43,699 bases of DNA from Methanobrevibacter sp. (GTDB taxonomy: Archaea; Methanobacteriota; Methanobacteria; Methanobacteriales; Methanobacteriaceae): assembly GCA_017434555.1 (NCBI GenBank), contig JAFRFB010000024.1:1-43699 (forward strand), read 5' to 3'. Position 1 is the stretch's first letter. Each line of letters begins with the position of its first letter. Of this stretch, positions 7,901-16,791 are shown one piece after another. Made by a program: the position numbers and the translations under genes. A model generated the notes under the pieces. It searched no databases, had not been told where the DNA came from, and was given only the letters and a program-made list of their open reading frames with translations.

Positions 7901-7929
7901 TATTGCAAGTACTTGCAATACATTTATAA
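7901..7929 (-). promoter_or_regulatory. Perfect 20-bp palindrome next to the marR TATA box (candidate MarR operator)
   Basis: TATTGCAAGTACTTGCAATA (7901-7920) equals its own reverse complement. On the minus strand it lies directly downstream of TTATAAAT (7922-7929), the likely TATA box, so it covers the expected transcription start about 25 nt from the TATA box and 37 nt before the marR start. MarR proteins bind 16-20 bp palindromes placed like this to block transcription. Confidence 0.7.
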
Positions 7930-8008
7930 TTTATTAAATTTCTATGTAATAAATTTATCATTAAAAAATAATATTGATATAAATTAAAAAAAAGAAGTAA
8001 AATAGAGA

Positions 8009-8371
8009 TTAATCGAAATCTCCGTTACTTTGAGTTCCTGGTGCCTGACCGGGATTAAAAGAATTTGAAGATGAACTGCCAGAACCAGAAGAACTACTGG
8101 AACTAGAAGAACTACTGGAACTAGAAGAAGAACTTCCTGAACTTTGAGAACCGGATGAAGAGGAACCTGAAGAACTACTACTTTGAGATTGCTGTGAATC
8201 AGTGCTCACATCTTTTTGAATTGATGTATTGGTATTTGAATTATTTGTACTGTTTGTAGCACTATCCTGATGAGTTATGGAAAAATCACCTACATTCATC
8301 AACAATACAAAACCAGCGACCACAATAATAACAACGATTAAGATCAAAATTATGGCATTTTCCAATTTCAT
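8009..8371 (-). CDS. Small membrane-anchored protein with a serine-rich outer tail
   Basis: The 120-residue product has one N-terminal hydrophobic helix (about residues 5-26) after MKLEN, then an Asn/Thr/Ser/Gln-rich stretch. Next comes an almost pure Ser/Gly run (about residues 60-103), and the end is SFNPGQAPGTQSNGDFD. It has no recognisable domain. The layout suggests an anchored cell-surface protein with a flexible, possibly glycosylated tail. Part of the serine run is encoded by a duplicated 18-bp unit (8087-8122), so its length may vary between strains. It stands alone between the tRNA-Thr and the MarR gene. Confidence 0.65.
   Translation of the reverse strand: MKLENAIILILIVVIIVVAGFVLLMNVGDFSITHQDSATNSTNNSNTNTSIQKDVSTDSQQSQSSSSSGSSSSGSQSSGSSSSSSSSSSSSSSSSGSGSSSSNSFNPGQAPGTQSNGDFD
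8087..8122 (-). repeat. 18-bp tandem duplication inside the serine-rich gene
   Basis: The unit AGAAGAACTACTGGAACT occurs at 8087-8104 and again without change at 8105-8122, followed by a decayed part copy. It encodes six serine codons per unit, so gain or loss keeps the frame. Confidence 0.8.
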
Positions 8372-8420
8372 GTTTTCAACCTCCTATTAAATAATAAAAT
8401 AATCCATTTATTGAAAATGA

Positions 8421-8493
8421 AGCTACTGACGGGACTTGAACCCGCAACCTCCGCCTTACGAGGGCGGCACACTGCCAATTGTGTTACAGTAGC
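8421..8493 (-). tRNA. tRNA-Thr (anticodon CGU)
   Basis: The minus strand folds as a cloverleaf: acceptor GCTACTG / CAGTAGC (7 bp), D stem ACAC / GTGT around AATTGGCA, anticodon stem CCGCC / GGCGG around CTCGTAA (anticodon CGT), variable AGGTT, and T arm GCGGG-TTCAAGT-CCCGT. The discriminator is T, as is usual for archaeal tRNA-Thr. CCA is not encoded and no intron is seen. Confidence 0.95.
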
Positions 8494-8544
8494 ATACCAA
8501 TTAATATTTTTAATTAAAAAAATAAATAGTTTTCTGAAAAACAA

Positions 8545-8841
8545 CTAAAATTCAAGTTTTTCAGAATTGAAGACCTCAATTCCAAGGTCGCCGGAAAGTA
8601 AATCTCCGATGTTTTGACCGAATTTAAGGAAATGATCTGTCTGCATGTGTTTTTGAAGGATTTCGATGGATTCCCATTTTTCAACAAACATTAAAGAGTT
8701 ATCAGAAGTATCTTCATATAAATTATAATCAATATTGCCTTCTTCTGATTTGGAATTTTCAATTAAAGCCTTTGAAAATTCAATGATTTCATTTTTTGCA
8801 TTTTTATCTTTAGCTATTGCCTTCGCCAAAACTATAATCAC
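8545..8841 (-). CDS. ABM-domain (YgiN-like) putative quinol or antibiotic-biosynthesis-type monooxygenase
   Basis: This 98-residue protein has the single ferredoxin-like ABM fold: an N-terminal strand MIIVLAKAIAK, a helix with LIENSKSEEGNIDYNLYED, a strand SLMFVEKWES and a helix LQKHMQTDHFLKFG. These positions match the YgiN / antibiotic biosynthesis monooxygenase family, which works as a dimer without cofactor. The substrate is unknown. The start is GTG (8839-8841) with GGTGG upstream. It is a single gene between the CBS protein and tRNA-Thr. Confidence 0.8.
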   Translation of the reverse strand: MIIVLAKAIAKDKNAKNEIIEFSKALIENSKSEEGNIDYNLYEDTSDNSLMFVEKWESIEILQKHMQTDHFLKFGQNIGDLLSGDLGIEVFNSEKLEF

Positions 8842-8883
8842 ATTACCACCCTAAAAATTGGTATAAAGTTGAAATTAACCGCA

Positions 8884-9519
8884 CTATTTTCTGGCTCTTC
8901 CAACTTTTCTAGCAATTACCAGTTCTCCAACAGAAATTAGACCTGCAAAGAATTTTTCCAAACCTCCAGTTGCCCAGATAGCTTCTCCAAAAGTTGAATT
9001 CATAATGCTTGCTTCATATTCTTCAGGAGATATCTTTTTACCAGTAGTCTTTTTGGAAACCAAAGCTGAAGCAGCCATTAACTCTTCCCAGGTTACGCCT
9101 TTTAACTGATTTTGCATAGCCTTATACAATTTTGATACTTTGATATCATAAAGTTCAGACAATAATTCAACGATATCACATGCACGAATCATTCCTATAA
9201 CCTGATTTTCATCATTAATAACAGGTACGGTAACAAATTTATTGTTTGCAGTTAATATTACTGCAAGTCTTGCAGGCGCATCTTCATGGATAGTAGTAAT
9301 CTCTTCATAAGAGCTCATAATTTCATTAATTTTCTCGTTTCCTTCCCTTAAACCTCTAGTTATGTCAAATGAAGTGACCCATCCAACTAATTGCTTATTG
9401 TCATTTACAACAGGACATGTAAATCTCCTGATTTCTTCCATGACTTTTGAAACTTCAACAACACTGTCTTCACAGTTTAAATATACAAATTCTTTATCCA
9501 TTAACTCTTTAGCTTTCAA
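8884..9519 (-). CDS. CBS-domain protein at the end of the eha cluster
   Basis: Residues 1-118 hold two CBS domains (AKELMDKEFVYLNCEDSVVEVSKVMEE...VTSFDITRGL and EEITTIHEDAPARLAVILTANN...IRACDIVELL), which typically bind adenine nucleotides or S-adenosylmethionine. The C-terminal 90 residues (YDIKVSKLYKAMQNQLKGVTWEELMAAS...FGEAIWATGGLEKFFAGL) match no domain I recognise. The start is TTG (9517-9519) with GGAGGA 7 nt upstream. It follows the polyferredoxin by 11 nt and is the last gene in the run, which suggests a nucleotide-sensing role connected with Eha or its ferredoxins; this is inference. Confidence 0.75.
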   Translation of the reverse strand: MKAKELMDKEFVYLNCEDSVVEVSKVMEEIRRFTCPVVNDNKQLVGWVTSFDITRGLREGNEKINEIMSSYEEITTIHEDAPARLAVILTANNKFVTVPVINDENQVIGMIRACDIVELLSELYDIKVSKLYKAMQNQLKGVTWEELMAASALVSKKTTGKKISPEEYEASIMNSTFGEAIWATGGLEKFFAGLISVGELVIARKVGRARK

Positions 9520-9530
9520 AACAAATCCTC

Positions 9531-10358
9531 CTATTCAATTTCTACACGTTGTAGTGCTCCTACTGGACAATGGTTAGTACATTCGACACAACGAATACAC
9601 TTATCATTATCTAATACTACCTCTCCATCCTCTAGCCATATCGCTTCAACAGGACAATTTTCCTCACACAAATAACAGTTAACACACAAATCATGGTTAA
9701 CGTCAATTCTTCTTACATGAACTATTGGTCCTATTATCCTGTCTAATTCAATGGCATTATCATTTTTTGAAATTTCAACACAGGCACTGCATCCAATACA
9801 TAATTTCTTATTAATATAAGGGTATAACGTATCTTCATCCAAATCAATTCCTGTATCAAAGCCTAAATTCTCAAAAAATTCTTTAAATTCTAAAGTAAAT
9901 GCATTGGTTGGACATAAATCAGCACAATCTTGCCAGTTATTGTCTTGAGAGTAATCAATTTCAATTTCATTCATTCTTACTACTCTGTGAGGACAACGTA
10001 CATTGTTCAAACTGTATTCTATGAAATCATTTTCACTTTCACCATCATAATCAACTACATTTTTAATCAATTTTATAGCTGAAACAGGACATGTTTGAAC
10101 ACAGATTTCACATTTAACACATTTGTCAGTGATTTTAGCCAATCTAAATATATTGGCCGGATCAATAGCACCTACCGGACATGTACCAACACAAGTATTA
10201 CATCTTACACATTTTGGTGCAACAGCAATAATTTCCTCTTCAGCATGAAAATTATCTAACTCAAACTGAAAATCATCACCATCATCATCTAGTTCAACAG
10301 ATTTCAAAAGAACTTCACGTTCCAAATTTTTCATCTGCTTGATAAACGACACATTCAT
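9531..10358 (-). CDS. Polyferredoxin of the eha cluster, with some degenerate clusters
   Basis: The 275-residue protein has four complete CxxCxxCxxxCP motifs: CVRCNTCVGTCP, CVKCEICVQTCP, CVNCYLCEENCP and CIRCVECTNHCP. Two further regions are incomplete: CPHR...CADLCP, and CIGCSACVEIS, which lacks the last Cys-Pro. These two might share ligands to make one more [4Fe-4S] cluster. It would carry electrons between Eha and soluble partners in the cytoplasm. It lies between the PfkB kinase and the CBS gene, as the third polyferredoxin of the cluster after EhaP and EhaQ. Confidence 0.85.
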   Translation of the reverse strand: MNVSFIKQMKNLEREVLLKSVELDDDGDDFQFELDNFHAEEEIIAVAPKCVRCNTCVGTCPVGAIDPANIFRLAKITDKCVKCEICVQTCPVSAIKLIKNVVDYDGESENDFIEYSLNNVRCPHRVVRMNEIEIDYSQDNNWQDCADLCPTNAFTLEFKEFFENLGFDTGIDLDEDTLYPYINKKLCIGCSACVEISKNDNAIELDRIIGPIVHVRRIDVNHDLCVNCYLCEENCPVEAIWLEDGEVVLDNDKCIRCVECTNHCPVGALQRVEIE

Positions 10359-10382
10359 ATTAATACCAACCCATGTAACTTT

Positions 10383-11321
10383 TTAACCATTAATAAATTC
10401 TTTTAACTCATTTAATGTTGGGAATTTATCCATCCCAAAACCTTCAATAGCTTTACTAGCTACCCAATTACCAATTTCGCATGATTTCTCCAAACTGAAA
10501 TCATTCAGATAAGCGTATAAAAATCCGCTATTGAAACTATCTCCTGCACCGGTAGTGTCAACAACATCACATTCAAATACACCAACATCACACTCTTCAT
10601 TATTATTACAGGCATAAACTCCTTCAGAACCTCTTTTAACAACAACAATGCCAATTCCATTATTTAAAAATTCTTTTGCCAATTGTTGATATGAGGTTTC
10701 TTCATCGTTGAATAATAATCTTAATTCGGATTCATTTATGAGCAGGATATCGCATCTCTCCAATATGGGTTTTAGTTCATCGAAACCTTTTTGAACGTAC
10801 AACATTCCCGGATCGAAACTCAAAACGGTATCATTATTTAAATTATTGATTAAATCGATTTGAGTCTTGAATGAATCTCCTACAAAGGAAGTATAGTGCA
10901 TTATCTTACATCTCATGATATTTAAAGTATTAATTTCATCAATGACAATGTCGTCATTAACTCCAGGGTCAACATAAAGGCACCTGTCTCCTGAAGCATC
11001 GACAAATCCCAGACATTTTCCTGTACTTCCTTTATCAGCATAAATTAAATTATTTGAGAAAACTCCATTCATTGCCAAGTTATATTCTATTAACTCCCCA
11101 TCATCATCTTCAGCAATCTTTCCAATGATGGAGGTGGATACTCCCAATTTAGATAATCCAACTATAGTATTTGCTGCTGAACCGCCAGGAGTGTCCTGAC
11201 TGCTTTTAATAAAACTTTCTTCATCAGCTCCTGCAATATTTTCAACAGAGTATAGCTTATCCACATTTAGGGCTCCAAATCCTATAACTTCTGCATTTAA
11301 ATCGTCGTCAAATATTTCCAT
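10383..11321 (-). CDS. PfkB-family carbohydrate/nucleoside kinase in the eha cluster
   Basis: The 312-residue protein carries both PfkB signatures: the N-terminal GGSAANTIVGLSKLG (about residue 47) and the C-terminal DTTGAGDSFNSGFLYAYL (about 257), whose Asp in GAGD is the catalytic base. Such kinases phosphorylate sugars or nucleosides with ATP. The substrate is not evident. It follows the Ftr-like gene by 9 nt in the same direction, and a ribokinase-like gene is known at this place in related Methanobacteriales. Its link to hydrogenase function is unexplained. Confidence 0.82.
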   Translation of the reverse strand: MEIFDDDLNAEVIGFGALNVDKLYSVENIAGADEESFIKSSQDTPGGSAANTIVGLSKLGVSTSIIGKIAEDDDGELIEYNLAMNGVFSNNLIYADKGSTGKCLGFVDASGDRCLYVDPGVNDDIVIDEINTLNIMRCKIMHYTSFVGDSFKTQIDLINNLNNDTVLSFDPGMLYVQKGFDELKPILERCDILLINESELRLLFNDEETSYQQLAKEFLNNGIGIVVVKRGSEGVYACNNNEECDVGVFECDVVDTTGAGDSFNSGFLYAYLNDFSLEKSCEIGNWVASKAIEGFGMDKFPTLNELKEFING

Positions 11322-11330
11322 ATTAAAACC

Positions 11331-12221
11331 TTATTTTAACACATCTAATAAATTATAAATTTTATCTCCAAGCTTACCGTCAAAATTACCTGCAGATATT
11401 CCAATGACTCCATCAACATCAATGGCTGCATCAATTCCAACTTTTAAAGCTTTAAACATTGATTCCACATCCGTGGCATTAATAACAATTTCAGGGATAT
11501 AATTAACATTATCTTTAACTTTGGATTCGGAACCTAAACGTTCTTTTAAAGACGGGCAATAATAATGATTTGTTGTAGGTCCGATTTCAGGATAATTGGT
11601 TTCCGGTTTTGAAGCTGCTGAACAAACGTCAAATGGTGTTGTTGCACCTTCAACTTCCATTATTGCATTAATAACTGCATCTCCTGCAGTGAGTACTGCT
11701 TCGGGAGTTTCACAAAGATACCAGAAGTTACCTCCCATTATTCCATCATTAATTTTAAATTTTTCTTCAATCTGAAAATCAGGCACTGCAATTGGTACAT
11801 TAATCATACGGCGACCATATTCTTCAACAATCCATTCCCATCCATCACCGCAATGACCTACAATTTCCATCATTTCAATATAATCATCACTGTCACCATC
11901 AGAGTAGTCGAATATGCATGTAAACGGTTTAACCAATACATCCTGTCTTAAACGATAAGACAATTCAAATGCGAATTTTTCCTTATCGTCTCCACCTAAC
12001 CAGTATTGTACTACAGCCCCAAAACGACCGTCAGGAGTTTCATCCTTATCTAAAAATCCTTCAACACCACCTTCTACCCTGCCGATGACTGCACTTGGAG
12101 TGGAGGTAGAGTCATATGCCGCTCTTTTAACAATTTCTTCAGTCGGGCCAGTGATTAAAGCTCTTACATATTTACCTTCAAAAGCTTCAAAAAAGGTATC
12201 TTCAACTTTATCGTAATTCAT
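11331..12221 (-). CDS. Formylmethanofuran:H4MPT formyltransferase-like protein (Ftr paralogue) in the eha cluster
   Basis: The product of 296 residues, close to Ftr size (297), follows Ftr along its length: [24 protein letters not shown] at the start, then EETPDGR-like [19 protein letters not shown] and [13 protein letters not shown] at the end. The loop that in Ftr reads PFPGG.VRSASK is here [10 protein letters not shown], so the site may have changed. Ftr moves the formyl group from formylmethanofuran to tetrahydromethanopterin, but here the function may differ. The start is set at the ATG (12219-12221), 10 nt after GGAGGA; a TTG three codons upstream lies too near the RBS. It starts 1 nt after the ehaR stop. 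Confidence 0.8.
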   Translation of the reverse strand: MNYDKVEDTFFEAFEGKYVRALITGPTEEIVKRAAYDSTSTPSAVIGRVEGGVEGFLDKDETPDGRFGAVVQYWLGGDDKEKFAFELSYRLRQDVLVKPFTCIFDYSDGDSDDYIEMMEIVGHCGDGWEWIVEEYGRRMINVPIAVPDFQIEEKFKINDGIMGGNFWYLCETPEAVLTAGDAVINAIMEVEGATTPFDVCSAASKPETNYPEIGPTTNHYYCPSLKERLGSESKVKDNVNYIPEIVINATDVESMFKALKVGIDAAIDVDGVIGISAGNFDGKLGDKIYNLLDVLK

Positions 12222-12222
12222 T

Positions 12223-13269
12223 TTATCCAAGTCCTCCTATGTCTTCCCCACGAATGTTATTTCGCATATAAACACTTTCTTTTAATATTTCATCATAGTT
12301 ATCTTCGTCAATAATTTTAATAATAGGATAATCCTCATCATCAAAGACTTCAAAGAATTTTAATTTGATTTCTTCATTTATTTTGTACTCATCAAAGAGT
12401 TCTTTTAAATCATTTTGTGAATTGTAATCATTAATGAATTGTAAAACTTTATTTCTATCATTATCAGCATAAACATTTGCAATTACGGCTGTCGCTACTG
12501 CACTTGGTGAGACTATCGCTATTTCAGCCACTTTAAGAGGATATTCGTTACCATTGAATGAAATGGATATGCCGTTGTTTTCATGTGCAAATTGTAAAGG
12601 TTCCACATCCGTAATGCTGTCCCCAATGTATAGCATCTCATTAATGTCAATTTTGTCCTTTTCAATTATATCATCAATGGCCAGTTTCTTACCTAAACCT
12701 CCGACAACGTCAATTTCTTTAATTTTTTCATAAATTCCCATTTTCGGAATCTCTTTAAAGAAAATCTCATCAAATAATTCATAGTCTTCGGGATTGTCAA
12801 GAATTTGATTTTTATATTCTGCAACTTTAGCGGATTCTTCGTCATTTAAGGATAGACCATCTATATCAACTTTTGTATAATATGTATTTTCAAATGGAAA
12901 TTCCATATAATTGGATAGTGCTTCAATATATTGGCCATAACTGGTACTGACTATATAAGAATTCATAGCTCCCTTTAAGTATTTTAATAGGAATTTTGAA
13001 TCCCTGATGGCATAGATATTGTTTTTGGAAAAATCAATCAAATCCTTATTTTTTAGATTTTCAAGAACAAAAAAAGGCAGAATAAATTTTAAAGTATTAC
13101 CTACCTTATAACCTTCTTTTTTCACGACATCAGCAAGATAGTCATCATACAAACTGAGAATCTTAAATAGCTCATCACCATTTTCTATAAAATGAGCGCA
13201 CATTTCAAATGCGTTATCATTAAGTGTCAATGGACCTTCACAGTCTGTAATAAAAGATTTTTCAAACAT
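12223..13269 (-). CDS. ehaR: EhaR, HAD-superfamily protein of energy-converting hydrogenase A cluster
   Basis: The 348-residue protein has a HAD-type core: motif I as TDCEGP (Asp9, Glu11 in place of the usual second Asp), motif II IVSTS (about 106-110), a Lys in [11 protein letters not shown] (about 190-200), and motif [12 protein letters not shown] (about 214-223). It agrees with the archaeal HAD group that is named EhaR in this operon. Phosphatase activity is possible, but the changed motif I leaves this open. The ATG at 13267-13269 is chosen, 5 nt after AGGTGA; a TTG one codon earlier is too near. It starts 4 nt after ehaQ. Confidence 0.82.
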   Translation of the reverse strand: MFEKSFITDCEGPLTLNDNAFEMCAHFIENGDELFKILSLYDDYLADVVKKEGYKVGNTLKFILPFFVLENLKNKDLIDFSKNNIYAIRDSKFLLKYLKGAMNSYIVSTSYGQYIEALSNYMEFPFENTYYTKVDIDGLSLNDEESAKVAEYKNQILDNPEDYELFDEIFFKEIPKMGIYEKIKEIDVVGGLGKKLAIDDIIEKDKIDINEMLYIGDSITDVEPLQFAHENNGISISFNGNEYPLKVAEIAIVSPSAVATAVIANVYADNDRNKVLQFINDYNSQNDLKELFDEYKINEEIKLKFFEVFDDEDYPIIKIIDEDNYDEILKESVYMRNNIRGEDIGGLG

Positions 13270-13273
13270 CAAT

Positions 13274-14632
13274 TCACCTAAAGTTAATTATTCTTATTGA
13301 ATCAACAGGACAAATTGCTTCACAGGTTCTACAGTAAATACAGTTCTCTTCAATGAATTCCACATGATTCTCTCCCAGAACTAATGCATCACTAGGACAG
13401 TTTCTCACACAGATTTCACATGCCTGACATTTGGTTGTTGAAATGGATAACTCCCCTTGCCTTTGCTTATAGAGATAAGACCTCGCATAATACAAGTCAG
13501 TGTCTTTACTGTAGTAATAATCATCATAAGCTCCAATAGCGTCAAAGCGACACTGTTCTACACATTTTCCACAGTATACACAATTGTCATTGATTGTGAT
13601 TGGATCAGGACCATGAAGTTCTATTGCATCAACAGGACATACATTATAACATTCACCGCAGGCAAGACATTTTTTAGTATATACTTCGATGTTTCTATCC
13701 ATAAGATAAGAACCGAAGAGTTCATCAAAATCATTTAGCTCGATACTTGAATCTAAAACAACACCCAATTCCTTTTCCATCTGATCGTTTACTTTACATT
13801 CAATGAAGTTTTCAAAGTTTTGATCATCAAATTCCAAAGACATTGAAGTAGCAACTCTTTTCAATACAGAATTTAAACTGATTAAATCAAGAGATAACCT
13901 TTTCATATCATTATCGGCAATGCCGGATACAATATCAAATGATTTAATTTCACTATACATTTTATATGCCTTTTTACGTGACGCATATCTTATTGCACCT
14001 GAAGGACAGGAATGCATACATTCTTCACATCTTGCACAGTATCCAGGATTGATATAAGGCAGTTTATTTGTTCTTGCAACGTTGATTGCACCTGTTGACG
14101 GACAAACCCTTGTACAGGTCATACAGCCGATACACTTATCCTGATTAACGACAATTGCTTTTCCTCCCTTAACAGTCTTAGGAAGCAATTGACCATATTT
14201 GATTGCATCGGTAGGACATACCCTAAAGCAGTATCCGCAGCGGACACAGGTATCCTTATCGATTTCACTGTGAGGCGGATTATTCCCATCATTGAAAATA
14301 TGGATAGATCCGTTTTTACATGCCTGTACACATGCTCCGCAAGCTTTACATAATTTGATGTTAATATTTGGAACTTCCTCTTTGATTGGAGGATCCATTT
14401 GAACATCTAAAGTAATTGCATCATATGGACATGCATTACGGCATAAAACACATCCGAAACAGGTATTTTTAATTTTAACAAGACCTTCAACATCATCCAT
14501 ATATATTGCATCAATAGGACAGGAATCAAGACATGGCTTATCTGCACAATCCTGACATTTTGTCTGATTAATTAAATAATCAACATCAACATGCCTCAAT
14601 GGCCTTGGAGTTTTAGTATAACTATCAATCAT
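13274..14632 (-). CDS. ehaQ: EhaQ, polyferredoxin with ten [4Fe-4S] motifs
   Basis: Ten cysteine motifs can be counted along the 452 residues: CQDCADKPCLDSCP, CFGCVLCRNACP, CKACGACVQACK, CVRCGYCFRVCP, CIGCMTCTRVCP, CARCEECMHSCP, CLACGECYNVCP, CVYCGKCVEQCR, CQACEICVRNCP and CIYCRTCEAICP. This equals the 10[4Fe-4S] polyferredoxin described for the eha operon of Methanothermobacter. A cysteine-free stretch of about 100 residues separates motifs 6 and 7. The protein would pass electrons between the hydrogenase and ferredoxin-using enzymes. The start is the ATG at 14630-14632 behind GGAGTGA; a GTG three codons earlier lies within the RBS. Confidence 0.92.
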   Translation of the reverse strand: MIDSYTKTPRPLRHVDVDYLINQTKCQDCADKPCLDSCPIDAIYMDDVEGLVKIKNTCFGCVLCRNACPYDAITLDVQMDPPIKEEVPNINIKLCKACGACVQACKNGSIHIFNDGNNPPHSEIDKDTCVRCGYCFRVCPTDAIKYGQLLPKTVKGGKAIVVNQDKCIGCMTCTRVCPSTGAINVARTNKLPYINPGYCARCEECMHSCPSGAIRYASRKKAYKMYSEIKSFDIVSGIADNDMKRLSLDLISLNSVLKRVATSMSLEFDDQNFENFIECKVNDQMEKELGVVLDSSIELNDFDELFGSYLMDRNIEVYTKKCLACGECYNVCPVDAIELHGPDPITINDNCVYCGKCVEQCRFDAIGAYDDYYYSKDTDLYYARSYLYKQRQGELSISTTKCQACEICVRNCPSDALVLGENHVEFIEENCIYCRTCEAICPVDSIRIINFR

Positions 14633-14637
14633 GACAC

Positions 14638-15666
14638 TCACTCCATTAAAATCTCCTCATTTAAATTAGATGCTTTCACAGTAGTATGAATAATTCTATC
14701 ATCTTCAAGTGAGAATTTAGCAATAAAGTATTTGATTACTGAGAAAGGACATGTCTGGTAACATATACTGCATCTTAAACATCTATCTTTGTCTCTAACA
14801 ATCGTATCTTCTTTTTCATCAAATGAAATACATTTGGTTGGGCAATCAGGAATACATAACTGACATTTTTTACAGTTATTTTTATCCCAATCTATAATCC
14901 TGATTTTAAGTCTGTTAACAGCGTTGGAAATGATTTCAAAACTGATTTCCTCATCAGGAATTATTTTAAGTGCTTCATCCCAAATGTCATCCAAAGGAAC
15001 ATCATACTGAAGCAGGCTGTCTTTTTCAAGGGCTCTCAAATCCTCTTCTTTAGAATTAATGTAGTCTTCTAAATAATTAACAGCCAAAAGAATCAAATCC
15101 TTTTGGTCCTGCAGGTTTTCAACAAATACTCCTTTCATTGCACCGTTAACCGGACAGACACCTACACATTCACCACATGCAATACAGTTGAGCTGGTCAA
15201 CATGAAGCTTGTCGTTTACAAGAGATATTGCATTAACAGGACATTTTTTCATACATTTCTTACATTTGATACATAAATAATCATCAACAATATATTGTCT
15301 TTTGGAAGGAATAATATTGAATTCAGGTTTTATCAAGTGATTGTGACCGCATTCCAAAGTTTTTGGTTCAGTCGGACATACTTCAGCACAAAAACCGCAT
15401 CGTATACATGCACCGGGATAAATTTCAGGATAAGTCAGACCTTCACCACTTTCATCATCTTTTTCACGAACAATTTTTATAGCATTAGGTGAAGGACAGG
15501 AAACCGTACATGCACCGCAGCCAATACAATATTCCTTATTTACTTTAGGAAAATCTCTGAATCTTTCAGGTTTTTCTGCCAATTCAGGTAAAGATTTGGC
15601 ATTGGTAAATGCATCTGCCCATGCTTTTCTTGCAAAATCATAAATATACCACATTAAAGATGACAT
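14638..15666 (-). CDS. ehaP: EhaP, polyferredoxin with six [4Fe-4S] motifs
   Basis: Six complete motifs are seen in 342 residues: CIGCGACTVSCP, CIRCGFCAEVCP, CIKCKKCMKKCP, CIACGECVGVCP, CKKCQLCIPDCP and CLRCSICYQTCP. This matches the 6[4Fe-4S] polyferredoxin of the known eha operon. The N-terminus MSSLMWYIYDFARKAWADAF is an amphipathic or membrane-near segment that may dock it on the hydrogenase. Its ATG directly follows the ehaO stop with no gap, and the ehaQ start is 5 nt beyond its stop. Confidence 0.92.
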   Translation of the reverse strand: MSSLMWYIYDFARKAWADAFTNAKSLPELAEKPERFRDFPKVNKEYCIGCGACTVSCPSPNAIKIVREKDDESGEGLTYPEIYPGACIRCGFCAEVCPTEPKTLECGHNHLIKPEFNIIPSKRQYIVDDYLCIKCKKCMKKCPVNAISLVNDKLHVDQLNCIACGECVGVCPVNGAMKGVFVENLQDQKDLILLAVNYLEDYINSKEEDLRALEKDSLLQYDVPLDDIWDEALKIIPDEEISFEIISNAVNRLKIRIIDWDKNNCKKCQLCIPDCPTKCISFDEKEDTIVRDKDRCLRCSICYQTCPFSVIKYFIAKFSLEDDRIIHTTVKASNLNEEILME

Positions 15667-16791
15667 TTACTTTACCCCACATACATCAGTTAAATAAGTT
15701 TTGCCATGTTCATTTGTAACTGCAACTCTTTCAGCACAAGCAACACACGGATCACTGGAAGCATAAGTGGAAATAGCATCAGAAACTGAAGCCACATCCC
15801 TAATCATATATTTGGCACATGAATCCATATTCGGAATACTTGGAGTTCTGATTGAAATGTGCTTAATTAAATTACCGTTTGTTTCAATGGTATAAGTTAC
15901 TTCACCACGAGGAGCCTCATTTCTCCATTGTGCATAACCTGATTTGAGCTCAACAGGAACACGAATATCTCCTTTAGGAATATTGTCAATAGCCTGTCTG
16001 ATTAAACTAATGGATTCTGGAATTTCATCAAATCTATTTAATGTTCTTGCGTAATTGTCTCCTTCTTTTCTCCAAATAGTTTTAAAATCAAAATAATCCT
16101 TGTAAGTATAATGGTCTTCACGATAATCGTATTTGATTCCAGAACCTCTTCCTATAGGACCAACAGCTCTTCCTTTAATAGCTTCTTTTTTGGTCATTAC
16201 TCCCACACCTTTACAACGAAGAGCTAATGCAGGACCTTCAGCAAACATTTCACGAGTTCTCTCGAAACCTTCTTCAATCTTTTCAAGATTTTCCAAAATA
16301 GGCTTGAAATGACGTTCATCAGCATCCATTTTAACTCCTCCAACAACATTCCAACCCATGTTTACCCTATTTCCAGTCAACAATTCAATAGCATCCATTG
16401 CATATTCCCTTAATTCCAATACATGCATGAACAGAGTTTCATGGTCCATTGATTTGAAAAATGTTGAGTTTCCAAGAAAATGACTTTGAATTCTATCCAA
16501 TTCATTAGTGATTACTCTTAAAAACTGTGCTCTAGGAGGAGCCTGGACTCCACAAATATTTTCAATAGTTTCTGCGAATGTTTGAGTATGCTCATAAGAA
16601 CAGATTCCGCAAACTCTTTCTGATAAGTAAATACCTCTCTGCCAGGTTTGACCTTCAATAATTTTTTCAATACCCCTGTGAACATAACCGTATTCAATTT
16701 CTGCTTTGACAACCCTTTCTCCTTCAGTTTGGAGTTTAAGTCTTATAGGCTCTTTTAAAGCAGGATGAATAGGACCAATAGGCATTATCAT
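15667..16791 (-). CDS. ehaO: EhaO, [NiFe]-hydrogenase large subunit
   Basis: The 374-residue protein begins [22 protein letters not shown], as in group 4 hydrogenase large subunits and complex I NuoD. The Ni-binding cysteine pairs are both present: [12 protein letters not shown] (about residues 59-70) and [10 protein letters not shown] near the C-terminus. It therefore holds the NiFe centre that splits or makes H2 on the cytoplasmic side of the membrane. The tail after the second pair is about 25 residues and may be cleaved after metal insertion. Its ATG overlaps the ehaN stop (ATGA). Confidence 0.95.
   Translation of the reverse strand: MIMPIGPIHPALKEPIRLKLQTEGERVVKAEIEYGYVHRGIEKIIEGQTWQRGIYLSERVCGICSYEHTQTFAETIENICGVQAPPRAQFLRVITNELDRIQSHFLGNSTFFKSMDHETLFMHVLELREYAMDAIELLTGNRVNMGWNVVGGVKMDADERHFKPILENLEKIEEGFERTREMFAEGPALALRCKGVGVMTKKEAIKGRAVGPIGRGSGIKYDYREDHYTYKDYFDFKTIWRKEGDNYARTLNRFDEIPESISLIRQAIDNIPKGDIRVPVELKSGYAQWRNEAPRGEVTYTIETNGNLIKHISIRTPSIPNMDSCAKYMIRDVASVSDAISTYASSDPCVACAERVAVTNEHGKTYLTDVCGVK

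Noticed and set aside
8040-8200. CRISPR-like repetition
   Set aside because: The repeats are adjacent 18-bp serine-codon units without spacers.
14119-14406. Minus-strand ORF of 95 codons inside ehaQ
   Set aside because: Out-of-frame shadow of the polyferredoxin repeats.
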